From NCBI GenBank assembly GCA_032718475.1, contig JAUCBJ010007696.1, forward strand, positions 106,384 to 170,383: 64,000 bases of DNA, read 5' to 3'. Both the position numbers and the translations under genes were made by a program. Origin of the DNA: Nemertoderma westbladi. Its lineage: Eukaryota > Xenacoelomorpha > Nemertodermatida > Nemertodermatidae. The notes under the pieces are model-generated. The model did no database searches. It was not told the DNA's origin and saw nothing but the letters and a program-made list of their open reading frames with translations. Below, piece by piece: positions 47,759 to 57,379 of the stretch. Each line of letters begins with the position of its first letter. The first letter of the stretch is position 1.

Positions 47759-49098
47759 CTAAAATAACAATGAAGATAATGTCTTTACTATATAACGGGC
47801 ACGGATTGGTAAATAAACTGACTAAGTAAACTAGACCAGTAAAAAACTTGCTAAACTTTGAAACATCTGTAGTTGAGATTCAGTATTTATTTTCGACTTT
47901 AAACAGTACGGATATATATAATTAATTACAATTTGCGACAGCCTCTTGGTACCGGTACCGGAAAACATGAAGAGATAAAGTAGGTAGAGATAAAATATAA
48001 GATGGGGTAGCGGTAGAAAGTCATCAGAAGTTCATAGAACAGTAAAATTGATAAATAAATATGACAACGCTCTAGTAAATATGAAATGATTGACAACTGT
48101 GTGAATAGTATCATTAAAAAATCACGACTAGCAAAATTTTGGTGACTCATATCAGAAAAGTGAAAATTTTCTTCTAACTCAGCTCTACGGACGCAGTTAT
48201 ATATAAAAAATAAAGCTTTTTAACAGCAATCTTTCTGTATTTGTGTTCAATAATTCACTGCGTAATTAAAGCAACAATTATTTAAACAATAAGCAGCATT
48301 TTTTACTACATTTCACGCACTTTACACGTATAAATTGTCGATTTCCCGTTTGCAAAAAACGGCCACCGTTTCCATGATTATAAAAAATAATCGTGTTTAA
48401 TTTTCGAATTTCTTGCATCAGCAATCAACATTATAAAATATTATAAATTAAATATACTAAAATTGAGATTATGTTATATATTTGGAATCCTTGCACGGCC
48501 AGCTTTCCATCAGTACTAACAAATCACTATAAGGTTGAAGAATAACTGCGGTGTAACTGGTGAAATATCGTCGGAGACACTTTATTCAATAAATCCCAAC
48601 TCACTAAATAAAGAGACTATATCACAGGACAGGTGTGATATACTGTTCACCGGTATTAAAACCACTTTAACAACTTCAACTAAAGACACGGCATTATAGA
48701 CTGTCTGTCTGTAGTACGAATATACCAGTGCGCATTCGCTTTATGTCCATATTTGGGTATGAATGAGTCTGGACTGGGCATTAATGTTACGTATTACGCA
48801 CTTGGCTCGCCAATTTACACGAATGATTAATTAACTAAGATAATTCAAATTGTACACGACCAATCACAGCTCAAGCAAAGGCTAAATCTACGTAGGATTT
48901 ATGAGATATGATATATTCTAGTAGTTAAGTGCCAAGGAAATATATGCACATTTGCACATCCCTTTTTTTTGCTGTTATATTTATATATCACAAGAAAACC
49001 CTGATACCGGTATTAATTCTTCACATATATCATATATAGGCGAGGCGTCATAAATACGCATGTTATGGTCTAGTAGATGTAATTTTTTAAAATAGTAG
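47759..49098. other. TRIP12 intron 1, proximal part
   Basis: AT-rich intron DNA. It holds a partial foldback-family arm at 48480-48595 and otherwise no gene; the 74-codon ORF at 47926-48150 is featureless. Confidence 0.5.
48480..48595 (+). repeat. Solo copy of foldback-family right arm
   Basis: Closely matches 42813-42930: TATTTGGAATCCTTGCACGG, CCAGCTTTCCATCAGTACTA, AAATCACTATAAGGTTGAAG and TGGTGAAATATCGTCGGAGA occur in order, with few differences. Confidence 0.85.
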
Positions 49099-49107
49099 CT
49101 AGCAGAC

Positions 49108-49721
49108 GGCATTACTATGGTATGTATAACCATTTTTTCATGTTTATACCATAGTATAAATACGACTATGGTATGTACAACTATTTATATAGAAAATGTT
49201 CCAGAAGATGTTAGCTATTGATTTTTTAAAAAAGTTATGTTCTAGAACAAATATTTTTTGTTCTAGAACATTTTATAGAGAAAATCTGGATTTTATTTAA
49301 AACTCATGGAATCGTTCTAAAACGTGTTTAAAATCAATAAAAAAATTTCAAAATTTATTTTTTTCACAATATATTTTTTGTTCTAGAACATTTTTTAGAA
49401 AAAATCTGGATTTTATTTAAAACTCATGGAATCGTTCTAAAACGTGTTTAAAATCAATAAAAAAATTTCAAAATTTATTTTTTTCACAATATTTTTTTTT
49501 CACAATTTTATTTATTGATTTTAAACACGTTTTAGAACGATTACATGCGTTTTAAATAGAATCCAGATATTTTTCTAAAAAATGTTCTAGAACAAAAAAT
49601 ATTTGTTCTAGAACATAATTTTTTTAAAAAATGAATAGCTAACATCTTCTGGAACATTTTCTATATAAATAGTTATGTTATAAATATATATAAAAATGGT
49701 TATACATACCATAGTAATGCC
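49108..49721. mobile_element. 614-bp palindromic element with 9-bp TSD
   Basis: The element begins GGCATTACTATGGTATGTAT and ends with the reverse complement, ATACATACCATAGTAATGCC. It is flanked by exact ctagcagac repeats (49099-49107 and 49722-49730). The arms pair almost throughout and include four-fold TTCTAGAAC palindromes. A segment of about 118 bp (GTTCTAGAACATTTT… to TTTTTTTCACAATA) is tandemly duplicated in the left arm (about 49260-49379 and 49380-49497), leaving it longer than the right arm. A 9-bp target duplication suggests a Mutator-like foldback element. No coding capacity. Confidence 0.87.
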
Positions 49722-50275
49722 CTAGCAGACTAGCTAATGTTTTAAAAAACTATTTTCAGTGTTGCTTAAACATTAATCAATAACATAACAAACACCAAAA
49801 ATTGAAAATAATTTTTTTTTAAAACACTAGCTACCATAAAAAACCAATAGCTAACATTAAAAACACTAGCTAGATTAAATAAAAATAAGTCACTAATAAT
49901 GTTCTACATTGATCAATGAGAACATCAATGAAAATCCAAACTTAAAGACTCAAACAATATTTTTAAAAAATAATAGCTAGCTGACTAGCTAATGTTCTAG
50001 AACTAAAATTTTTTTCTTAAAAAGTTGCGCTACATATAGGAGGACAGTGTAAAAATACCGGTATTAATTTAATTAATATTAATAAAATATCAAATGGGGG
50101 GGGGGGGGGGGGGGGAGGAATACAGAACTCTAGCCAAATATTTATAGAAGGAAGTAGGATCTCGGAACCAGTGTTGAAATTACTAGCTAAACCTACCTAA
50201 AACACTAGCTATAAAAAAACATCTACTAATGTTGTGTCATATTAAAATTTTCAATGTTTGTTTATACTTACCATT
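49722..50275. repeat. AGCTAATGTTCTAGAAC-type AT-rich repeat DNA with poly(G)
   Basis: Recurrent CACTAGCTA, AGCTAATGTT and TTCTAGAAC motifs and a G20 tract (50096-50115). Related motifs and a C18 tract (57022-57039) appear in inverted order beyond the right arm at 57040-57320. This probably forms the outer part of one large foldback element. Confidence 0.5.
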
Positions 50276-50541
50276 TTTCTACAAATCTCTATCATATTAC
50301 TTGAATTTTGAAACACAACTAGTTCCACTCAACGTCGTTGACGCCATGAAGCCGGAATTTTCGATTTTGCCTTTAAATTTTTTTAATAAGCGTTTTAAAA
50401 AAGTGTATTTTGCAAAATCGCACCCTCCGTACCTTGGCCATTCTTCACATTAGTCGTAATTTTTTCATATCATTGGAAAGCTTGCGATTCGAAATATGTA
50501 ACAATATCTGAATTTCGTTGATAAACAGCTGAGATATAGGT
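50276..50541 (+). repeat. Foldback element, left inverted arm
   Basis: The reverse complement of this arm, with modest divergence, lies at 56604-56882. Shared blocks include TCTACAAATCT(C/T)TATCATAT, CATGAAGCCGGAATTTTCGA, CATTCTTCACATTAGTC and CAATATCTGAATTTCGTTGA. The arms enclose the Ulp1-RT retrotransposon. Confidence 0.85.
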
Positions 50542-50760
50542 GTTCAAAGATTGCAAGAAGTATTTATCGCTAGATGCCATTTATTCTATTTAATAAATAC
50601 ACAATGTTCTGGAATATTGTTGTTGAAATATTTTTTGTTCTACAACAAAAAAAACTAGCTAATTTGTTAATTCGAAAATTTTGTTTACCATAATGAAATT
50701 TAAGAATGAAACTTAAGATTTAAAAATGAAACTTAACCAAATACACCTACAACACAATGG

Positions 50761-51426
50761 ATGCAATATCCCCTTTCTTTTGTCTATTCAATTCACAGTA
50801 CCGTACTACCAAAATCAGCCCCTGACATGGACGACAACAGTACCATTTGCCTCTCTGAAAGCATCCTCAAGCACGATCCGCCTCACAGATCCGCCAAATC
50901 CTTCTCCCTAGCTGGCGACTCCATCTCCGAAGACGATATTGCTTCCCTGAACGCCAAAGGTTGGCTCACCGACAATATCATTGAAGCGGTAGCCCAATAC
51001 CACACCAATATCCACCATGCCAGAGATTGAGCGAAAGTTTTCACCACCCATTTCCTTACCAGGTTTCGTTCAAGTGGCTTTCAAGGTGTTATTATCTGGA
51101 CCAAGCCAGATTTACTCCAAATGGAACACCTGCTTTTCCCCATCCACGTTGGGGGAAACCACTGGACGCTTGCTATCCTATCTTTGCATCCACCCACACT
51201 CCAGTATTTCGATTCACTTGGGGGCCGTGGTGATGCAGCCATCGAAAATAACAAGTCATGGTTTATTCTCGAATGCCAACGTCGCAACTCTCCCTGTTCC
51301 ACCATTACCATCAAACCACATCTCAAACGAGTTCAATTCAACAAGTGGATTCCAGTAAGGTGTCTATGTCTCGAGGTTCATCGAGCTCTGTCTAGAGGGT
51401 TCATTAGGTCTCACCAGGGTCAATGA
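50761..51426 (+). pseudogene. Ulp1-like (C48) protease segment of the retrotransposon
   Basis: LNAKGWLTDNIIEAVAQYH near 50955-51005 resembles the WLND-I-I helix that opens Ulp1 domains. FPIHVGGNHWTLAIL places the catalytic His at 51160-51162 followed by Trp, and LQYFDSLGG places the catalytic Asp at 51211-51213. The oxyanion Gln/nucleophile Cys region should follow near 51330-51375. There the frame reads FNKWIPVRCLCLEV, while a shifted frame would give a GVYV-like core, so a frameshift and probable loss of the catalytic Cys are inferred. At least one further frameshift separates the N-terminal piece (frame ending at 51030) from the His/Asp piece. Confidence 0.75.
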
Positions 51427-51948
51427 TGGCACCATCCAGCACTACAGAGCACATCTGCAGCACCTTGTCTCCAGGAACTCAACCTGCATCCCTCCACTCT
51501 CTCCGCCCAGACCAACCTAACCCACTGCTGAATCACCCAGCTTCCACCACACTGAGCCCGACTTTGTATCTGGTCCCACCACCAATTCGCCACTCCAGTC
51601 ATCTGGCCAACCAATTGGCGAACCCTTAGTCCCTTCCTTTTGCTTGCAAGAGCTGGAACCTGGCACTATACACAGCATCACCAGGGATACACACTGCAAC
51701 CAGTCATCCGATCTTACCACCACCAATTTACCCTACTCTCAGCATTCTGGCCAACTGGCCTGTGGATCATCCACCATTTCATCTAGCCTGATAGATCAGG
51801 ATCCAGACACAGTGCTTGTGCAAGATTCCACCACCGAATTACCAACAACCAGTCTCCCGACATTACCACCACCAATGCTACACCTTGCCATTCTTCCAAT
51901 CAATCAACCGATGAACCAGCCCAAACTACTTCCAGCCAGCAAGAACTA

Positions 51949-52098
51949 TGCCCCATCTGCAACACACCCTTTCGCCGCAAATGGCTGGCTCACTGTAAGT
52001 CTGGCTTTGTCAAATTCCACGGTGCTTGTGCTGGGCTAACGAAAAAGAACTTCGAGCTAGACCCCAACATGTCTGCGAACTGGCTCTGCAAGACATGT
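51949..52098 (+). pseudogene. PHD-like zinc finger of the retrotransposon
   Basis: The frame gives CPICNTPFRRKWLAHCKSG, then FVKFHGACAGLTKKNF, then NWLCKTC. That is a C-x2-C … C … H-x2-C … C-x2-C arrangement with the WLC-x2-C ending of PHD fingers. This frame closes at 52266, and the reverse transcriptase continues in another frame from about 52165, so a frameshift lies between. Confidence 0.7.
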
Positions 52099-52164
52099 CG
52101 TCATGTCCCCACATCACCCACACCCCCACCCTTTGGTACACAGCCAACAGAACCTCCACAACCC

Positions 52165-52994
52165 TTTCCGACAGGTATTCCATGTCCTTTCTCTCAACAA
52201 GACTCTTCCACGTATCCCCCGAGGTGCCCGATCAAAAGCGTCATCCATTTATGCAAATCTATGTGAATCAGTGGTCCGGGAGAATACCCCACGAACATGG
52301 CTTAATCTTCTGGCTTTCCCCTACAGCCTCAGGATCCCACAATCAACATCCAAGAAGAGCAGAGTCACTAAACCATCAAACCAACAATCCCTAACAACCA
52401 AGGTCAAAATCCAGCTTGTTGAGTATGTTAAGTTGACCAACGACCCGACCCATCCAGAGTTGCCGGAACCCAGGAAACCCCACCAACGGCCATCTACCAA
52501 CTCGCCCAAATCCGTTGATGAAAAACTCGGTAAGCTCATCTTGATGAAGATAGAAGAAGGAAATGTTCGCGCCGCTGCCAGACTACCTTCTTCCTCGGCA
52601 ACCATAGCTCCCCACAACTCTGAAACGTTACACTATCTCCAGAAACTCCACCCATCCCGTCTGCTCGACGACTTCGAGGGAGTACCAACCATTGAGGAGG
52701 CAGAAGCGCCTCTACTCGACCTATCTCAACCCGAAGTGGTCAAATCCATATTTTCGTTTCCAAATGGATCAGCAGCAGGGCCCGACAAGCTCCTCCCTCA
52801 AGTTATAAAAGACCTTTGCTCATCCTCGGCAGGTGAAACAGGCATGTGCTGTAGGAAAGCAGTAACCTCCATCGCCAATATAATAGTCATGGGTTTAGTA
52901 CCAAAAGATGTCTGCCCCTACCTCCACGGAGCGCGCCTCTGTGCTTTTAATAAACCCGAAGGTGGTATCAGACCTATTGCTGTGGGATGTACAC
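52165..52994 (+). pseudogene. Reverse transcriptase, 5' part (before hAT insertion)
   Basis: A long frame (open from 52103) enters the reverse transcriptase domain: FPNGSAAGPDKLLPQVIKDL near 52758-52815, then ARLCAFNKPEGGIRPIAVG near 52930-52985, the fingers motifs of non-LTR enzymes. The frame is cut at 52995 by the hAT-like palindrome. It resumes beyond 54403: excising the insert and one target duplication restores the same frame (…GCT then LRRLATK). Confidence 0.85.
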
Positions 52995-54395
52995 TAGGGC
53001 ATTGCGTTTTTTACTTTTTTTCGATTTCGTTGTTCTACCGGTGCGCAAAAGTTGCCAAATGGTAAAAAATTAAGGCAAAAAAAATTTCTCTAAATTTCAT
53101 CGATATCGTGACGGATCCCAAGGGGGTTGAAATTTTGAGCCTTCGCGATGCACCACAATTAAATTTATAACAATATAACACATTAATGAAAGATCAATGA
53201 CCTAAGAGAGAACTTCCTGCATGCATCAAATGTCATCAAAATGGGTCCAAACTTATAGATACCTAAATTTTCATTTTTGGATCAAGGGAACTAGTGCCAC
53301 AGGCACATGGACAGAACCTACCATTTGGCGCAAGTGATGGTAATTCTCAATTTTCGCGATGGCCAACTTTGAATTATCCTACTGCATTAATATTATGCTC
53401 ATTAGAACCGCAATGCCCGATTTAGTGGGGTTAGACAACTTCAAAACAAACGTAGAGCGAATAGTTCTTGAGATATCGCAGAAAATGTGAAGTCCGGCAC
53501 AAGTCTCCATTACCGCCTTGATGCGATATGGACAAATCCTCAAAAAAATTTATTTTGAATTATCTCAAGGAACCAAGAATAGACACATCACAGAAATGAT
53601 AGATGTAGTGGGTGTAGACACCTTTAAAATAAGAGTAGAGTCATTAGTTCTTGAGTTATTTTACAAAATGTCAAGACTATGTCCACCAATTACTACTTGA
53701 TATTGAGTTGACCCATTCCACACATTTTGTACAAAAACTATAGTGAATTATGTACTACTCTTTAATTTTGAAGGTCTCTGTATACACTAAATCAATTTGT
53801 TGCAGTGATGTGTATATTCTTGATTCCTTGAGATAATTCAAAATAAATTTTTTTTGATGATTTCTCCATATCGCATCAAGGTGGTAGTGTAGACTTGTGC
53901 CGGACTTCACAGTTTCTGCCATATCTCAATAACTATTCGCTCTACACGTTTGTTTTGAAGGTGTCTACCCCCACTAAATCGGACATTGCGGTTCTAATGA
54001 GCTTACTATTATTGCAGTAGGAGAACTCAAAGTTGGCCGTCGCGAAAATTTAGAATAATCATCACTTGTGCCAAATGGTAGGTTCTGTCCATGTGCCTGT
54101 TACCTTGATCCAAAAATTTAAATTTTGGTTTCTAACTAAGTTTGGACCCATTTGATGACATTGGATGCATGCAGGAAGTTCTTTCTTGAGTCATTGATCT
54201 TTCATTAATGTGTTATATTGCTATAAATTTCATTATGGCGCATCGCGATGGCTCAAAATTTCAACCCTCTTGGGATCCGTGAAGATATAGACGAAATTTA
54301 ATGAAATTTTTTTGCCTTATTTTTTTACCATTTGGCAACTTTTGTGCACCGGTAGAACAATGAAATCGAAAAAAATAAAAAAACGCACCACCCTA
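52995..54395. mobile_element. 1401-bp hAT-type palindrome inside the RT gene
   Basis: The element starts TAGGGCATTGCG and ends CGCACCACCCTA, with the 8-mer atgtacac exactly repeated on both sides (52987-52994 and 54396-54403). Almost its entire length is one inverted repeat with arms of roughly 600-700 bp. GTTCTACCGGTGCGCAAAAG, GTTGCCAAATGGTA, CATTAATGAAAGATCAATGA, ACCTACCATTTGGC and GACTTGTGCCGGACTTCA all occur in both orientations. TAGGG/CCCTA ends and an 8-bp duplication indicate hAT. No ORF of note. Arm divergence is low but visible. Confidence 0.93.
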
Positions 54396-55206
54396 ATGTA
54401 CACTACGCCGTCTCGCCACCAAGACAGCCTGCCGAATGGCAGCCAGCCATTCTGACTACAAACTTGCCCCTCATCAACTCGGTTTCGGGACACCCAGGGG
54501 GGCAGAGGCCGCAGTCCACTCTGCAAGGAGCTTCCTTTAGTGGTTCAACCGCGAGGAATCTGTCGTGTTGGTGAAAGTCGACTTTGCGAATGCCTTTAAT
54601 AGTGTACACCGAGGGCCTCTTTTACGGTCTGTTCTGGAAAATATCCCACCACTGTATAACATAGCCTATCAGTCCTATGCCGCTCCTACATACCTATTCT
54701 ATGGCAAGGAGATTATTAACTCTGACAATGGCAGCCAGCAGGGTGATCCTTTGGCTTCCCTCTTCTTCAGCTCCGACATCCACGGGTTTGTGGACTTTTT
54801 AAACTGTATCTTCAATGTTTGGTTTCTTGATGATGGCTCCCTAGGTGGGTCCGCCCTTTCAGTTGCTGAAAATTTGAAGACCATCATCAGTGAAGCAGCT
54901 AAGTTGGGTCTATCGATCAAACCCTCTAAATGCGAACTAATTTTCCACAAGGACTTTCCTGCGAGTTTGAAGGAATCCACCCTCGCCACATTTCAATCCA
55001 TCACCCCAGGCATTAAACCATTTGATTTCGAAGAATCCATCCTTCTAGGGGCACCACTTGGTGATAAGGCCATGGAAACAGTCTTGGTGCAGAAACAGCT
55101 TGAACTATCTACCTTCGCTAGCCGTCTTCATCTACTTTCTGCACATGATGCCCTTTACCTTCTGAGACACTGTTTTGCAATCCCGAAGCTAATGTACACA
55201 CTTTGA
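54396..55206 (+). pseudogene. Reverse transcriptase, 3' part (motifs A-C)
   Basis: Continues the reverse transcriptase. An in-frame TAG interrupts it just before 54541. Then come motif A, LVKVDFANAFNSVHR; motif B, NGSQQGDPLASLFF; and motif C, WFLDDGSLGG (catalytic Asp pair 54829-54834). An in-frame TGA at 55204-55206 follows MYTL where related proteins read on, consistent with a CGA-to-TGA change. The frame then continues open through 55384. Confidence 0.87.
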
Positions 55207-56322
55207 TATGCTCCATGCTTCACATCACCACAGCTCGACATCTTCGATGAGACCATCAAAAAAGCTCTGGAAATCGCACTCAATATCCAGCTGGATGATA
55301 TCACATGGCGTCAAGCCTCTCTACCCATCGCTCTTGGTGGCCTTGGGGTAAGGAGTACGAGGGACATCTCAATACCGGCCTTTTTGGCTTCGTTCTCAGG
55401 ATGCCGTCCCCTACTCCAATCCCTTCTTCCACCACCGATCATTGAAGCACCCAACCACTGGTTCGACCAAGGCCTGAGAGCCCTTCCAACAGACTACGAA
55501 GTACCTATCAACCCCATATTCCAGAAAGCCTGGAGCAATCCATTGGATGTTACTGCCTCAAAGAAAATCCTTGATGGAGCGAAGTCCCCATCACACAAGG
55601 CACGCCTTCTAGCTTCAGTGGCAGACCATGCAGGCGACTGGCTCCATGCCATCCCAATCTCATCTCTTGGTCTCCGTCTCGAGGACGACCAGCTCCGAGT
55701 AGGTGTAGCGCTGCGTCTCGGAGCCCCTATCAGCGTCGAGCATAACTGCCGTGGTTGTGGCGGTCTAGTAGACAGATGGGCCACCCATGGCCTCTCGTGT
55801 ATCCACAATTATGGGAAATTCACCCGCCACGCAGAGGCCAATGATATAATCCATCGTGCCCTAACCTCTGCAGGAGTTGTTTCTACCCTCGAGCCGCGAG
55901 GTCTGTCCCACGATGGTAAGGTGCCGGACGGAATGACTCTTGCACCATGGGCCACAGGAAAACCTCTCGTGTGGGACTTCACATGCAGGGACACCCTGGC
56001 CGCGTCCCACCTTCCAGGCACTTCCTCCACAGCAGGTGCCGCTGCCGCATCTGCCGAATCTGCAAAATTAAGAAAATATACCGAGCTCCAGCACAACTAC
56101 CACTTCACCACCATTGCTGTCGAGACCCTAGGTGCTATCGGTAGCGAAGGAACACAAATCCTTCGAGAGATCGGCCGCCGCATCTCGCTAAAATCCGCCG
56201 AACCAAGGGCGACCACATTTCTCTTCCAGAGGTTGTCGATGGCCATTGTCCGGGGAAACGCCACCGCTGTGCTTGGTACCCTACCAGCCAAGGCAGACCT
56301 CAACGAGATCCTACTCCTCTAG
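55207..56322 (+). pseudogene. Thumb and restriction-like endonuclease end of the retrotransposon
   Basis: After the TGA, the same frame carries the thumb/linker (ITWRQASLPIALGGLGVRST). It then has a zinc-binding-like cluster, CRGCGGLVDRWATHGLSC with a following H, and a PD-(D/E)XK-type endonuclease. VPDGMTL has the PD at 55924-55929 and KPLVWDFTCRDT has the second Asp at 55975-55977. The conserved tail is FTTIAVETLGAIG, then SMAIVRGNATAVLGTL, ending at a natural TAG (56320-56322). Confidence 0.88.
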
Positions 56323-56603
56323 AGCCAACTACATCCGACCCCAGCTCAGCCTTCCACTAAATCCAATTTAGTCCCCAACTTACCAACTATTGATTTATCA
56401 ATGGATTCGATTACCTACGAACTGTACCTAACTGAGTTTGTATTTATGTGATGTTATCTATGAGTCATTCGGTATATTCTGGAACATTTTGTTTAAGTAT
56501 GAATAGCTACGCAATAGAGATATTGGATTGGAATACCGCTGTTGCCCACCAACTCATAAAATAAATAACACGTTCTAGAATTTTAATATATTAAAGTATA
56601 TAT

Positions 56604-56882
56604 ATATAAACTATATCTCAGCTGTTTCTCAACGAAATTCAGATATTGTTACATATCTTGAATCCTTGCAACGCAAGCTTTTCAATGATATGATAAAATT
56701 ATGACTAATGTGAAGAATGGCGACGATACGGAGGGCTCGATTTCGCAAAAGACACTTTTTTAAAACGCTTTTTAAAAAAATTTAAAGGTGAAATCGAAAA
56801 TTCTGGCTTCATGGGGTCAACAACGGTGAGTGGGATTAGTTGTGTTTAAAATTTCAAGCAATATGATAAAGATTTGTAGAAA
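56604..56882 (-). repeat. Foldback element, right inverted arm
   Basis: Inverted partner of 50276-50541. Outside it are TGTCATCAGAAAATGACACT, also seen at 46195-46215, and then a C18 tract (57022-57039). Confidence 0.85.
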
Positions 56883-57379
56883 ATCTGGGGGGGAGCGGGG
56901 AGGGGCTCCGTGTCATCAGAAAATGACACTATATTACGATTCATGGTGTATAGTTAGTACCGGTATTACACCATGCCCCCTGCCCCGGAATATAGTGTTG
57001 AAATTCAATGGCACGAGTAAGCCCCCCCCCCCCCCCCCCACCAAATAAAGTTAGTTTCATCTCAAAGAGTCAAAAATACCTTTATCGGTACCCTTTTACC
57101 TTTATTTTTTGGGTTTTTTTAGTGTATTTGTTTTTGATGTTGATGAATGTTCTAGAACCTTTAAGTAGTAGATATTTTTATGGTAGCTAGAGTTTTCTTT
57201 ACTATTTTGATATTGGTGAATGTTCTAGAACCTTAGCAATTTTTTAATGGTAGGGGCCTAGCTAGTATTGTTTTACTAGCTTGTGTTTTTTTAAAATTAT
57301 TTTGGTCATTAATATATTCTAGAACAATATCCTGAAATTTCCATGTATTCACATTTTTTATAATTTAAAAAATACTATA

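Larger units (their letters stand above)
50740..56450 (+). mobile_element. NeSL/R2-type retrotransposon (Ulp1-PHD-RT-REL), decayed
   Basis: A degenerate non-LTR retrotransposon on the plus strand. The order is an Ulp1-like cysteine protease segment, a Ser/Thr/Pro-rich linker, a PHD-like zinc finger, a reverse transcriptase with an FLDD motif, a Cys/His cluster and a restriction-like PD-(D/E)XK endonuclease at the C-terminus. A C-terminal REL endonuclease places it with the early-branching R2/NeSL/CRE-type elements. An N-terminal Ulp1 domain is known from the NeSL group. GC-rich coding DNA contrasts with the AT-rich flanks. Several frameshifts and at least two in-frame stops show it is dead. 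It lies between the arms of a foldback element and is itself interrupted by a 1401-bp hAT-like palindrome. Exact ends and target duplication could not be resolved. Confidence 0.82.

Noticed and set aside
53518-53700. 60-codon ORF inside the hAT palindrome
   Set aside because: Not part of any transposase motif; the element is non-coding.
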